A stretch of 64,000 bases of DNA from JAYWGN01 sp043778255 (GTDB lineage Bacteria; Bacteroidota; Bacteroidia; Chitinophagales; Chitinophagaceae). Position 1 is the stretch's first letter. Each line of letters starts with the position of its first letter. The notes under the pieces were generated by a model, which was given only the letters and a program-made list of their open reading frames with translations, was not told the origin of the DNA and searched no databases. The position numbers were made by a program, and so were the translations under genes. Shown here in pieces: positions 1 through 9,273 of this stretch. The DNA is taken from contig JAYWGN010000054.1 in the NCBI GenBank assembly GCA_043778255.1, forward strand, positions 1 through 64,000. The letters are read 5' to 3'.

Positions 1-651
1 TACCCCGAAGCCCCAACCCAACAAACCATTGACCAAACCACCGACAGAAAACCAAACCTAAACACCCAAATAATAAACCAAATTGCAATAGCTTTAGGCT
101 TAATTTTTACCATAGAAAAACAAACTACAAAAGAAACCTTTGCACCAATAGATATTTTAGATTACATATATGCCATTTTACACAGCCCCACTTACAGAGA
201 AAAATATAAGGAGTTTTTAAAAATAGATTTTCCAAGAGTGCCTTATCCAAAAAATACAACAACATTTTGGCAATTGGTGGCATTAGGTGCAAAGCTTAGG
301 CAACTACATTTATTAGAAAGTCCAATAATTGAACAATATATTACACAATACCCAATAGATGGCGATAATGTTGTTGGTAAAGTAAAATACGAAAATGGTA
401 AGGTATTTATAAATTACGATGCATTTCCCCCATCGGGGGTTATGGGGCTTCAATATTTTGACAATGTACCCGAAGTGGCATGGACATTTTTTATTGGTGG
501 TTATCAACCTGCACAAAAATGGCTCAAAGACAGAAAAGGAAGAACACTTGAGTTTGACGACATTTTACACTATCAAAAAATAATTGTTGCATTGACCCAA
601 ACCCATAACATAATGACAAAAATAAACGGCATTAACATAGAAGAGGAGTAA
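1..651 (+). CDS. C-terminal part of a type ISP/IIG-like restriction-modification enzyme (5' end outside window)
   Basis: The frame is open from the first base and ends at TAA 649-651, so about 216 C-terminal residues are visible. The segment DILDYIYAILHSPTYREKY, followed by FLKIDFPRVPYP, and later FFIGGYQPAQKWLKDRKGR are typical of the C-terminal target-recognition region of large single-chain enzymes combining N6-adenine methylation and DNA cleavage (Eco57I/LlaBIII-like). The helicase, nuclease and methyltransferase domains would lie upstream. Whether the whole gene is intact cannot be judged. An internal GTG at 238 is not a credible start because the homologous region begins well upstream of it. 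Confidence 0.8.
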   Translation, partial: YPEAPTQQTIDQTTDRKPNLNTQIINQIAIALGLIFTIEKQTTKETFAPIDILDYIYAILHSPTYREKYKEFLKIDFPRVPYPKNTTTFWQLVALGAKLRQLHLLESPIIEQYITQYPIDGDNVVGKVKYENGKVFINYDAFPPSGVMGLQYFDNVPEVAWTFFIGGYQPAQKWLKDRKGRTLEFDDILHYQKIIVALTQTHNIMTKINGINIEEE

Positions 652-683
652 CCCAACAGGTAACATGGGGCTTTGTGCAAGGG

Positions 684-764
684 GTTAGGCGGTAGCACAA
701 TCGGCTTTTTATTGTTTACTCAACTTCAGTTTCGGCTTTTTAACCCTTAGCTACGGTACCTAAC
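684..764. repeat. Imperfect inverted repeat downstream of the restriction gene
   Basis: GTTAGG (684-689) and GGTAGC (691-696) are answered by GCTACGGTACCTAAC (750-764). The arms pair as GTTAGG/CCTAAC and GTAGC/GCTAC with a small bulge, around a loop of about 53 bases holding two copies of TCGGCTTTTTA. It could be a decayed mobile-element end, an attC-like fold or a REP-like element. The rest of the 652-971 spacer is AT-rich, with only a possible pgk promoter. Confidence 0.45.
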
Positions 765-879
765 ATTAATAATTGACTTTTACATTATTTTTATATCATT
801 ATAAGTTCACTACTTAAAATTTTCAATTATTTTAATTTTTGTAATGCTTCATTATACATTTTTGTTTTTTATAAAAATG

Positions 880-887
880 TATATTTG
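880..887 (+). promoter_or_regulatory. Possible -7 element upstream of pgk
   Basis: TATATTTG fits the Bacteroidota TAnnTTTG element. A TTTG lies at 861-864, but the 15-base spacing is shorter than the usual 19-21. A second match, TATTTTTG, lies at 896-903. Weak evidence. Confidence 0.3.
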
Positions 888-971
888 CATTACTATATTT
901 TTGCATTTTTGCAATATATAATAAGTTGGTTTACCCTATAATTAGTCATCAAAATTTTTTAAATACCTAAC

Positions 972-2180
972 ATGAGCAAATTTTCAAACACTAACTTTAG
1001 CAACAAAAAAGTATTGGTACGGGTTGACTTTAACGTACCCTTAAATGCCCAATTAGAAATAACAGATGCTACCCGAATTACGGCTGCATTACCAACTATT
1101 TTAAAAATATTGAACGATGGTGGTTCAGTAATTCTAATGAGCCATTTTGGCCGCCCAAAGGGCGGACCAGAAGACAAATATAGCCTCAACCACATATTGG
1201 AACCCTTAGCCCAACTTATTAATAATGCCAGTGGCGAACCAGTTAATGTAAGCTTTGTAAGTGATTGTATAGGCGATGATACCACAGCAAAAATAGCCAC
1301 TTTACAACCTGGCGAAGTATTGCTATTAGAAAACCTACGATTTTATGAAGCCGAAGAAAAAGGCGAAGCAGCATTTGCAGAGCAGCTAAGCAAACATGGC
1401 GATATATACGTTAACGATGCCTTTGGCACAGCACACAGAGCACATGCTAGCACAGCTGTAATTGCACAATTTTTTGAACCAGCCAATAAAATGTTTGGCT
1501 TACTTATGGAAGCCGAAGTGGCAAGTGCCGAAAGGGTATTACACCAAACACAAAAACCATTTACCGCCATTATTGGCGGTGCCAAAGTAAGCGACAAAAT
1601 ATTGATAATAGAAAACTTATTGAACAAAGCAACCGATATTATAATAGGTGGTGGTATGGCTTATACATTTATAAAAGCTATGGGAGGCCATATTGGCAAT
1701 TCGCTTTGCGAAGAAGATAGATTGGAAACAGCCCTCGAAATATTAGAAAAAGCAAAAGCACTTGGGGTAAATATTCACTTGCCTAGCGATAGCATAATTG
1801 CTAACAAATTTGCAGCCGATGCCGATGTAGCTGCTGCACCAAGCAACGCTATACCTGCTGGTTGGCTTGGGTTAGATATTGGCGAAAATGCCTGCACTCA
1901 ATTTACTAATGTATTGCTACAATCCAACACTATATTATGGAACGGACCCATGGGTGTATTTGAAATGCAGCAGTTTCAGCATGGTACTAAAGCTATTGCC
2001 ACAGCAGTAGCCAAAGCCACTGCCAGTGGTGCATTTAGCCTAGTAGGTGGTGGCGATAGTGTAGCAGCAGTTAACCAATTTGGCTTTGCCAATCAAGTAA
2101 GTTATATAAGTACTGGTGGCGGAGCATTACTCGAATATTTTGAAGGTAAAGAACTACCCGGAATAGCAGCAATAAAATAA
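972..2180 (+). CDS. pgk: Phosphoglycerate kinase
   Basis: This cytosolic glycolytic enzyme interconverts 1,3-bisphosphoglycerate plus ADP and 3-phosphoglycerate plus ATP. The 402 residues match the usual bacterial length (about 390-400). Visible motifs are VDFNVPLN near residue 20, SHFGRPKG near 57 (substrate-binding basic region), NDAFGTAHRAHAST near 155, GGAKVSDK near 203, NGPMGVFE in the C-lobe and the nucleotide loop GGGDSVAAV near 360. Start ATG 972 gives the family's usual N-terminus. The next gene begins 41 bases downstream on the same strand, so pgk, lysA and the M23 gene probably form one unit. Confidence 0.97.
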   Translation: MSKFSNTNFSNKKVLVRVDFNVPLNAQLEITDATRITAALPTILKILNDGGSVILMSHFGRPKGGPEDKYSLNHILEPLAQLINNASGEPVNVSFVSDCIGDDTTAKIATLQPGEVLLLENLRFYEAEEKGEAAFAEQLSKHGDIYVNDAFGTAHRAHASTAVIAQFFEPANKMFGLLMEAEVASAERVLHQTQKPFTAIIGGAKVSDKILIIENLLNKATDIIIGGGMAYTFIKAMGGHIGNSLCEEDRLETALEILEKAKALGVNIHLPSDSIIANKFAADADVAAAPSNAIPAGWLGLDIGENACTQFTNVLLQSNTILWNGPMGVFEMQQFQHGTKAIATAVAKATASGAFSLVGGGDSVAAVNQFGFANQVSYISTGGGALLEYFEGKELPGIAAIK

Positions 2181-2193
2181 AAAAACCAAAAGC

Positions 2194-2209
2194 ATCCGCC
2201 ATGGCGGAT
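2194..2209. repeat. Perfect GC-rich palindrome in the lysA leader
   Basis: ATCCGCCATGGCGGAT is a perfect 16-bp palindrome between pgk and lysA. It contains an ATG (2201) in frame with lysA, which I take to be fortuitous. A close relative with the same flanking AGC occurs at 46440-46456, just before the cystathionine gamma-synthase gene. Confidence 0.7.
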
Positions 2210-2221
2210 TATAAAAAAACA

Positions 2222-3436
2222 ATGACAGATACAACAGTAGCAACATCAACATTAGAAGCATTAGCCGAGCAATTTGGCTCACCCATATATGTGTACAACA
2301 CTAACTCAATAGCTGTACAATACAACAAATTAACCACAGCATTTAGCAATGCCAATGCAAGGTTTTTTTATGCTTGTAAATCATTAACCAATATCAATAT
2401 TCTTAAATTTATATGCAACCTTGGTTGCGGGTTAGATACCGTAAGTATAAACGAAGTAAAGCTTGGCTTAATGGCTGGCTTTACGGTTGATAATATATTG
2501 TACACACCCAACTGTGTAGCCTTTGATGAAATAGAAGAAGCCAAAAACCTTGGTGTACATATTAACATTGACAATATAAGTATATTAGAACAATTTGGCA
2601 ATAAATTTGGTGGCACTTACCCTGTAAAAATTAGGTTAAATCCACACATATTTGCTGGAGGAAATTTTAAAATTAGTACGGGGCATATTGATAGTAAATT
2701 TGGTATAAGCATACACCAAATGAGGCATATTGAACGTGTAGTAAAAACTACAGGATTACGTATAGCAGGGCTTCACATGCATACAGGTAGCGAAATAAAA
2801 GATACCAATGTATTTATGGAAGGCCTAGAGGTAATGCTTAATGCAGCTCGTAACTTTGCCGATTTGCAATACATTGATTTGGGTAGTGGCTTTAAAGTAC
2901 CTTACCAACCTGGCGATACTGAAACTAATGTAACCGAACTAGGGCATAAAGTAGCTAATGCATTTGCCGAATACGAAATTGAAACAGGAAAAAAACTACA
3001 AGTATGGTTTGAACCAGGCAAATATTTGGTAAGCGAAGCTGGTTATTTTATAGTAAAAGCAAATGTAGTAAAGCAAACACCAGCCACTGTATTTGTAGGT
3101 GTTAATAGCGGGTTCAATCACTTAATTAGGCCTATGTTTTACGATGCCTTTCATGCTATTGAAAACATAACCAACCCAACAGGAACGGAACGAATATATA
3201 CAGTGGTAGGTAACCTTTGCGAAACCGATACCTTTTGTTGGGATAGAAAAATTGCAGAAGTTAGAGAAGGTGATTATTTGGTATTTAAAAATGCAGGTGC
3301 CTATGGGTTTGAAATGTCGAGCAACTTTAATAGCCGCCTAAAACCTGCCGAAATAATGCTAACAAATGGCGAAGCAAAATTGATACGTAAAGCAGATGTA
3401 TTTGAAGACTTACTAACCAAGCAAGTACTTTATTAA
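2222..3436 (+). CDS. lysA: Diaminopimelate decarboxylase
   Basis: This PLP enzyme (fold type III) decarboxylates meso-diaminopimelate to L-lysine, the last step of lysine synthesis. The PLP lysine sits in FFYACKSLTNINIL (about K53). GLHMHTGSE near 190, EPGKYLVSEAG near 265 and GNLCETDTF near 335 are the conserved cofactor and dimer-interface segments. The chosen start is ATG 2222 (404 aa). The upstream in-frame ATG at 2201 lies inside the 16-bp palindrome and would add seven residues (MADYKKT) that look non-native. The gene follows pgk closely and precedes the M23 peptidase by 27 bases. Confidence 0.93.
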   Translation: MTDTTVATSTLEALAEQFGSPIYVYNTNSIAVQYNKLTTAFSNANARFFYACKSLTNINILKFICNLGCGLDTVSINEVKLGLMAGFTVDNILYTPNCVAFDEIEEAKNLGVHINIDNISILEQFGNKFGGTYPVKIRLNPHIFAGGNFKISTGHIDSKFGISIHQMRHIERVVKTTGLRIAGLHMHTGSEIKDTNVFMEGLEVMLNAARNFADLQYIDLGSGFKVPYQPGDTETNVTELGHKVANAFAEYEIETGKKLQVWFEPGKYLVSEAGYFIVKANVVKQTPATVFVGVNSGFNHLIRPMFYDAFHAIENITNPTGTERIYTVVGNLCETDTFCWDRKIAEVREGDYLVFKNAGAYGFEMSSNFNSRLKPAEIMLTNGEAKLIRKADVFEDLLTKQVLY

Positions 3437-3463
3437 TACAGCATAATTATAAGTATTGCACTA

Positions 3464-4435
3464 TTGAAAAATGTAAAATATATATACAACCCCACTACAC
3501 TGAGGTACGAAACCCACACCGTACCTTTTAGAATAAAATTATTGAAAATATTTGGGTTTTTGTGTGCCTGTATTGTAACTGCTTTTTTAATAACTTGGGG
3601 TGTTAACAAATTATTTCCGCCAAAGCTTAACCAACAAATTGCTAATGAAAATAATACCCTCAAAAATAATTATGATGCTTTAAACGAAGAGTTAGCCTTG
3701 CTCAAAAACCAACTAACCGAAATTGAAAATAGAGATAATAAAGTATACCGAACCATATTTGAGGCGAAGCCCATACCCGATAGTACAAGGCAACAAAATA
3801 TAGATAAGCAAACAGCACAAACTATTAATGCAAAGCTTAACCAAAATGAATTAGTGGCGGCTACCCAAGCCAATATAACTGCTGTTAAAAATCGTATAAC
3901 AGCACAAAATATTTCATTTAACGAAGTGGAAAAATTAGTTGCCAACAAAGCCGACTTTTTGGCTCACTTACCTGCCATACAACCTGTAGCTAATAAAGAG
4001 CTAACCCGTATTGCTAGTGGCTTTGGTGTACGTATTGACCCTGTGTACAAAACCATAAAAATGCACAAAGGCCTCGACTTTGCAGCACCACAAGGCACAC
4101 CCATATATGCTACTGCCAATGGTGTAGTTACTAAAGCCGAGTATAACCCAACTGGCTTTGGCAACCATATAATAATTGACCATGGCAATGGCTACGAAAC
4201 CCTATACGGACACATGGTTAAAAGCAAAGCTGTACTTGGCACACAAGTACTCCGTGGCGAATTAATAGGCTGGGTAGGCAGCACAGGCAAAAGCACTGGG
4301 CCACATTGCCACTACGAAGTACACAAAAATGGTGAAGCGGTTGACCCTATATATTATTTTTACAACGACTTATCGCCAGCCCAGTTTGATAGGCTTGTGC
4401 AATTAGTAAAAACGAGTAACCAAAGTATAGATTAG
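3464..4435 (+). CDS. M23-family metallopeptidase, membrane anchored
   Basis: Probable peptidoglycan endopeptidase of the LytM/M23 family, acting in the periplasm. A basic N-terminus (KNVKYIYNP) is followed by one membrane segment at about residues 27-47, a coiled coil at about 50-150 and the M23 domain at about 185-300. Zinc-site motifs are HKGLDFA (HxxxD) and PHCHYEV (HxH), and the linking GNGYETLYGHM is also conserved. The start is TTG 3464: family members begin close to this KVKYxY segment and no ATG is available there. The stop overlaps that of the convergent SDR gene by four bases. Confidence 0.85.
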   Translation: MKNVKYIYNPTTLRYETHTVPFRIKLLKIFGFLCACIVTAFLITWGVNKLFPPKLNQQIANENNTLKNNYDALNEELALLKNQLTEIENRDNKVYRTIFEAKPIPDSTRQQNIDKQTAQTINAKLNQNELVAATQANITAVKNRITAQNISFNEVEKLVANKADFLAHLPAIQPVANKELTRIASGFGVRIDPVYKTIKMHKGLDFAAPQGTPIYATANGVVTKAEYNPTGFGNHIIIDHGNGYETLYGHMVKSKAVLGTQVLRGELIGWVGSTGKSTGPHCHYEVHKNGEAVDPIYYFYNDLSPAQFDRLVQLVKTSNQSID

Positions 4436-5211
4436 CCCAATACTTTTCTCGTAATTTTTAACACCATATTACGTGTTGCAAACCTTATACCATTGGCCAA
4501 TATATAATTTTTGGTACCGTGTATTACAGTAAGTTTTTGTTGCTGCATAGCCTTGTAACCACAAGCTGCTACTGCAGCAGCAGTGGGTAGTTTTTTGCCT
4601 TTGGCCAAAATGCTTTCGTTCATACTTGCAGCAGTAAAAAAGTTACTAGCTGTAGCACCAGGGCACAGGGTGGTTACACTTACACCAGTACCTTGCAACT
4701 CATTATGTAAGGCTTCGCCAAAATGCAGTACATAAGCCTTTGTAGCAAAGTAAACAGCCATTAATGGACCCGGCTGAAATGCAGCAGTAGAGGCAACATT
4801 TAATATACGCCCATACTTATTAGCCACCATAAGTGGAGCTACTAACTTACACAAATAAGTTAATGCCTTTATATTCAAATCTATCATTTGTGCAGTGTTA
4901 TCCCAATCACTATTTACAAAAAAACCATAACTACCAAACCCTGCATTATTAACCAAATAATCAATAGTAATTTGTTGGGCTTTGCAGGTAGCTACTACAT
5001 TTTCTACAGCAGCCATAGTACTCAAATCGGCTACTATAACCGTAGCAGTTATGCTATAAGTATGGGCCAGTTCGGTAGCTATATTTTGTAGTGCCATAGC
5101 CGACCTTGCCACTAGTACTACATGATAGCCATTTTTGGCAAATACCTTTGCAAATTCTAACCCTATACCATTACTTGCTCCTGTTATTAAAGCTGTTTTA
5201 TGTTGTAACAT
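4432..5211 (-). CDS. Short-chain dehydrogenase/reductase (SDR)
   Basis: Classical SDR with an NAD(P)-binding Rossmann fold. TGASNGIGLEF near residue 8 is the glycine-rich cofactor loop, VNNAGFGSYG near 87 is the NNAG motif, and the catalytic Ser/Tyr/Lys lie in NVASTAAF and VYFATKAYV (YxxxK). The 259 residues fit the family. The substrate is unknown; the sequence resembles the DltE/YqjQ-like group. Monocistronic on the minus strand, convergent with the M23 gene and divergent from the PurF-like gene. Confidence 0.88.
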   Translation of the reverse strand: MLQHKTALITGASNGIGLEFAKVFAKNGYHVVLVARSAMALQNIATELAHTYSITATVIVADLSTMAAVENVVATCKAQQITIDYLVNNAGFGSYGFFVNSDWDNTAQMIDLNIKALTYLCKLVAPLMVANKYGRILNVASTAAFQPGPLMAVYFATKAYVLHFGEALHNELQGTGVSVTTLCPGATASNFFTAASMNESILAKGKKLPTAAAVAACGYKAMQQQKLTVIHGTKNYILANGIRFATRNMVLKITRKVLG

Positions 5212-5286
5212 TTTGTTTATTTTTTTATCAAAAGTAAAATATATTTAAGCAACAGTTTTGGGTAAAGCTAATTGCTATTTTCCTAC

Positions 5287-5294
5287 TACCTTTG
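5287..5294 (+). promoter_or_regulatory. -7 promoter element of the PurF-like gene
   Basis: TACCTTTG matches the Bacteroidota TAnnTTTG element exactly and lies only seven bases before ATG 5302. Transcription would start at or within a few bases of the ATG. This supports 5302 rather than the in-frame upstream start at 5272, which would place the promoter inside the coding sequence. Confidence 0.6.
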
Positions 5295-5301
5295 CAGCAC
5301 T

Positions 5302-7155
5302 ATGAGCGACGCTATAAAACATGAATGTGGATTAGCATTTATACGACTTCGTAAACCATTTTCGTACTACCAACAGCAGCATGGCACAGTGTTATACGGC
5401 CTTAACAAGTTGTATTTGCTTATGGAAAAACAGCACAACCGAGGGCAAGATGGTGCAGGCATTGCTACCGTAAAGTTAAATGTAGAGCCGGGCTACCCGT
5501 ATATGTTTCGCAACCGTAGCTGTACCAACCAACCCATAGCCGATTTGTTTGCACAAATAGGTAATGAGCTACAAGAAATAGAAAAATACCAACCCGATAT
5601 ACAGCAGCACCCTGGCCTTATGAAAGGGCATTTACGTTTTTTGGGCGAAGTATTATTAGGGCATTTACGGTATGGTACACAAGGCAAAAACGATGTGCAA
5701 TTTTGCCACCCATTTATAAAACAACACACTATACCTAGCCGCAATTTGGCATTGGCTGGTAATTTTAATTTGGTTAATACCGAGGAGTTATTTAACCATA
5801 TACAATTTGATGCAGGTACATTTCAAAAGCAAAGCGACTTGGCCGCAATGATGGAAGTACTGCATTATTATTTGGTACAAAATGATGAAGCAAACCAACA
5901 AGAACTTAATGTAGTAAAGGCTTTGCAGCAAGCAGTACCACTATTTGATGGGGGGTTTAATATTGGTGGCATTACAGGCAACGGTATAGGCTTTGTATGC
6001 CGAGATGCACATGGTATAAGACCCAGTTATTATTACATAAACGATGAGGTAATAGTAGCAGCAAGTGAAAGGGCAGCTATACGTACTACCTTTAATGTAG
6101 GCGAAAACGAAGTACAAGAATTACTACCCGGACAAGCACTTATAGTAACTGCCGATGGTAATTACCAAATAGTACAAATAGTACCACCACAGCAACGGTT
6201 AGCCTGTAGTTTTGAACGGATTTACTTTAGCCGTGGTAGCGACGAAAAAATATATAAAGAACGCTTAGCACTAGGCAATGCACTAAGCCAACCTGTACTT
6301 AAAGCAATTAATTACGATTTAAAAAATACCATATTTTCATTTATACCTAACACTGCCGAAACTGCTTTTTTTGGTTTGCTAAAAGGTATGGAAACTTACC
6401 TCAATGCCATTAAAATAGAACGGATTAAAAGTTGGGGCAACACATTTACCAATGACCAATTGGAAGAAATGATAAACCGACGTATACGAATTGAAAAAAT
6501 AGCCATTAAAGATGTAAAACTCCGTACATTTATAACACAAGATACTAGCCGTAATGAAATGGTACAACACGTATACGACATTACTTACGGCACTGTAAAT
6601 AAAGGAGTAGATGCCTTAGTAGTAATAGACGATAGCATAGTACGAGGTACTACACTCAAAGAAAGTATAATAAAAATGCTGAGTAGGCTTGAACCTACAA
6701 AAATTATAATAGTAAGCTCAGCTCCACAAATACGATACCCCGATTGCTATGGTATTGATATGAGTAAAATGGGCGACTTTATAGCCTTTAAAGCTGCTAT
6801 AGCCTTGCTACAACAAACAGGGCAAGAGCCACTGCTACAAAGCCTATACAACCAATGTGTGGCACTTAAAGCAGCTAACCAATTACATACTGTAAATGTA
6901 GTAAAGCAAGTATATGAACCCTTTACTGCTATTGAAATAAGTAGCAAAATAGCCGAATTAATAACGCCTAATAACTGGCATATACCTATTGAAGTTATAT
7001 ACCAAAGTATTGAAACCTTACACCTTAGCTGCCCCAATAACCTTGGCGATTGGTACTTTACAGGCAACTACCCCACGGCAGGTGGCAACAAAGTATGCAA
7101 TATGGCATTTATGAATTATTACGAAGGCAAAAATGTAAGAGGATACGGTGGGTAA
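5302..7155 (+). CDS. Amidophosphoribosyltransferase (PurF family, long Bacteroidota form)
   Basis: Predicted to make 5-phosphoribosylamine from PRPP and glutamine, the first step of purine synthesis. The N-terminal class II glutaminase domain starts MSDAIKHECG: Cys9 would be the N-terminal nucleophile after removal of a short propeptide. KQHNRGQDGAG near residue 45, LLGHLRYGTQG near 120 and DAHGIRP near 235 are further glutaminase-domain motifs. The C-terminal phosphoribosyltransferase domain carries the PRPP loop VVIDDSIVRGTT near residue 440. At 617 aa it is longer than E. coli PurF (505 aa), with an extra C-terminal segment. Bacteroidota can carry a second, shorter PurF, so I give no symbol. 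Confidence 0.85.
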   Translation: MSDAIKHECGLAFIRLRKPFSYYQQQHGTVLYGLNKLYLLMEKQHNRGQDGAGIATVKLNVEPGYPYMFRNRSCTNQPIADLFAQIGNELQEIEKYQPDIQQHPGLMKGHLRFLGEVLLGHLRYGTQGKNDVQFCHPFIKQHTIPSRNLALAGNFNLVNTEELFNHIQFDAGTFQKQSDLAAMMEVLHYYLVQNDEANQQELNVVKALQQAVPLFDGGFNIGGITGNGIGFVCRDAHGIRPSYYYINDEVIVAASERAAIRTTFNVGENEVQELLPGQALIVTADGNYQIVQIVPPQQRLACSFERIYFSRGSDEKIYKERLALGNALSQPVLKAINYDLKNTIFSFIPNTAETAFFGLLKGMETYLNAIKIERIKSWGNTFTNDQLEEMINRRIRIEKIAIKDVKLRTFITQDTSRNEMVQHVYDITYGTVNKGVDALVVIDDSIVRGTTLKESIIKMLSRLEPTKIIIVSSAPQIRYPDCYGIDMSKMGDFIAFKAAIALLQQTGQEPLLQSLYNQCVALKAANQLHTVNVVKQVYEPFTAIEISSKIAELITPNNWHIPIEVIYQSIETLHLSCPNNLGDWYFTGNYPTAGGNKVCNMAFMNYYEGKNVRGYGG

Positions 7156-7238
7156 TTAATAATTGGTATAGTATTAAAATGATATTCAATGTACCATAAA
7201 CAATAATCCTAAGTTCACTTTACAAGTGCAACACTATT

Positions 7239-7374
7239 TACCTTTGTAAATATGGTTTGGCCTAATTGTATTGCTTTACTGCTAATAGCCAAATTATGTA
7301 TGTAACCTACCGGTAGGTAGGTAAATATTTGAGATTTAATAAATAAAATGCATTTGTAATGCACAGCATTACAA
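7239..7374 (+). promoter_or_regulatory. Putative pyrG promoter and structured leader
   Basis: TACCTTTG at 7239-7246 is an exact TAnnTTTG element, about 280 bases before pyrG. Downstream lie a perfect palindrome ACCTACCGGTAGGT (7305-7318) and a hairpin TTGTAATGC-ACA-GCATTACAA (7354-7374). A second element, TAGGTTTG at 7447-7454, would give a short leader. Function is inferred from position only. Nothing else is evident in the 7156-7527 spacer. Confidence 0.4.
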
Positions 7375-7527
7375 CCACATTATTACTAACCAAAACTGAA
7401 TGTTTCAAAAGCATAGCACTACAATATATTATTAGTAAAAATGTAGTAGGTTTGCACGACCTCAAAATATTTTTTTTGGTAAAAAAAATTATGGTCGCAT
7501 TTAATAAAGCAAAACCAATTTTTTTTT

Positions 7528-9138
7528 ATGGCAAAATATATATTTGTAACTGGCGGTGTAACCTCATCTTTGGGTAAAGGTATAATAGCCGCATCGTTAG
7601 CCAAACTGTTACAGAGCCGTGGTTTTAAGGTTACCATACAAAAATTTGACCCTTACCTTAATGTGGACCCTGGTACCCTTAACCCCTACGAACATGGCGA
7701 GTGTTATGTAACCGAAGATGGTGCCGAAACTGACCTTGACCTTGGGCATTACGAAAGATTTTTGAGCATATATACAAGCCAAGCTAACAACGTAACTACA
7801 GGCAAAATATACCAAACCGTAATTGATAAAGAACGTGAAGGTGGCTATAAGGGTAAAACGGTACAAGTAATACCACATATAACCGACGAAATAAAAAGGC
7901 GTATGCTACTCATAGGGCAAAGTGGCGAATACGATATTGTACTTACCGAGCTTGGTGGCACCGTTGGCGATATAGAGAGCTTACCCTATATAGAAGCTGT
8001 AAGGCAGCTGCAATGGGAACTGCCCGAAGAAGATTTGCTAGTAATACACCTCACACTTATACCTTACCTTAAAGCTGCTAAGGAGCTTAAAACCAAACCT
8101 ACACAGCATAGTGTAAAAATGCTTAGCGAAAATGGTGTGTTCCCCGATATTATTGTATGCCGTACCGAAGAGCCGTTAAATGATGATATTAAAAGAAAGA
8201 TATCGCAGTTTTGTAACGTAAAACCAGGAGCAGTTATAGAAGCAATAGATGCTAGTACTATATACGAAGTGCCTATGATAATGCTGAAAGAAAAGCTTGA
8301 TGTAATTGCCCTTAAAATGCTGCAAATAAAAGATTACAATGAACCAGAACTTACTAAATGGCAAGCATTTTTAACGAAGTTACAATACCCAAAAACCAAA
8401 CTTAATATTGGCTTAATTGGCAAATATGTAGAGCTGCAAGATGCCTACAAATCGATACTAGAATCGTTTATACATGCAGGTGCTATGAACGAGTGTAAGG
8501 TGCAAGTACACTACATACACAGCGAATACCTAACACCCGATAATATTGCCGATAAGCTTAAAGGACTAGACGGATTGTTAGTAGCACCAGGCTTTGGGCA
8601 TAGAGGTATAGAGGGCAAAATAGAGGCTGTAAAATATGCTAGGGAGAGCAACCTGCCGTTTTTTGGTATATGCTTAGGTATGCAAATGGCCGTAATTGAA
8701 TACAGCCGTAATGTATTGGGTATAGCCGATGCACATAGTATAGAAATGGATAGTAATACAACCAATGCTGTAATAAATATGATGGAGGAGCAAAAAGCTG
8801 TAACCCTTGTGGGCGGCACTATGCGGCTTGGTAGCTACCCTTGTACAATAACCAACGGCACACTAGCACATAGCATATATGGCACTGCCGTTATTAACGA
8901 AAGGCATAGGCACCGTTATGAGTTAAATAATGAGTATTTGGAGCAGCTAACCAATGCGGGGTTAGTAGCTAGTGGTATTAATGTAAAAACTGGTTTGGTT
9001 GAAATTATAGAGTTACCTAGCCACCCGTTTTTTATAGGGGTACAATACCACCCTGAGCTTAAAAGTACGGTTGAAAACCCACATCCATTATTTGTACATT
9101 TTATAGCTGCCGCAAAAAAATACCATACTAAAGATTAA
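7528..9138 (+). CDS. pyrG: CTP synthase
   Basis: Converts UTP, ATP and glutamine to CTP. The synthase domain (about 1-265) starts KYIFVTGGVTSSLGKGIIAASLAK, with the P-loop SLGKG; DPYLNVDPGTLNPYEHGE and ELGGTVGDIES are diagnostic. The C-terminal class I glutaminase domain (about 295-530) has VAPGFGHRG, the nucleophile elbow FFGICLGMQMA (Cys near 380) and the His/Glu of QYHPEL near 515. The 536 residues match the family. The start is ATG 7528 after a T-run. Flanked by a long leader upstream and a terminator shared with the convergent operon. Confidence 0.97.
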   Translation: MAKYIFVTGGVTSSLGKGIIAASLAKLLQSRGFKVTIQKFDPYLNVDPGTLNPYEHGECYVTEDGAETDLDLGHYERFLSIYTSQANNVTTGKIYQTVIDKEREGGYKGKTVQVIPHITDEIKRRMLLIGQSGEYDIVLTELGGTVGDIESLPYIEAVRQLQWELPEEDLLVIHLTLIPYLKAAKELKTKPTQHSVKMLSENGVFPDIIVCRTEEPLNDDIKRKISQFCNVKPGAVIEAIDASTIYEVPMIMLKEKLDVIALKMLQIKDYNEPELTKWQAFLTKLQYPKTKLNIGLIGKYVELQDAYKSILESFIHAGAMNECKVQVHYIHSEYLTPDNIADKLKGLDGLLVAPGFGHRGIEGKIEAVKYARESNLPFFGICLGMQMAVIEYSRNVLGIADAHSIEMDSNTTNAVINMMEEQKAVTLVGGTMRLGSYPCTITNGTLAHSIYGTAVINERHRHRYELNNEYLEQLTNAGLVASGINVKTGLVEIIELPSHPFFIGVQYHPELKSTVENPHPLFVHFIAAAKKYHTKD

Positions 9139-9194
9139 CCCAATAAATTATTTTATTTGCTATTATTTAATAACAATCTTACAATTAAAAAAAT

Positions 9195-9247
9195 AACCTC
9201 AGCATAAATACATTGAATGGTTTTTGATTAGTTGCTTTGCTGAGGTT
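9195..9247 (-). terminator. Rho-independent terminator of the leftward T9SS operon
   Basis: AACCTCAGCA (9195-9204) and TGCTGAGGTT (9238-9247) form a perfect 10-bp stem with a 33-base loop. Read on the minus strand, the stem is followed by ATTTTTTT. It lies between convergent pyrG and the T9SS gene and may serve both. Confidence 0.65.
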
Positions 9248-9273
9248 GTAGGTTGGGTGGGTATGCTGCTCTG

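Noticed and set aside
651..764. Integron attC site
   Set aside because: GTTAGGC and RYYYAAC-like strings occur, but their order and spacing do not give a standard attC fold, and no integrase is present.
2201..2221. ATG 2201 as the lysA start
   Set aside because: It lies in the centre of a perfect 16-bp palindrome and adds residues absent from the family; ATG 2222 fits better.
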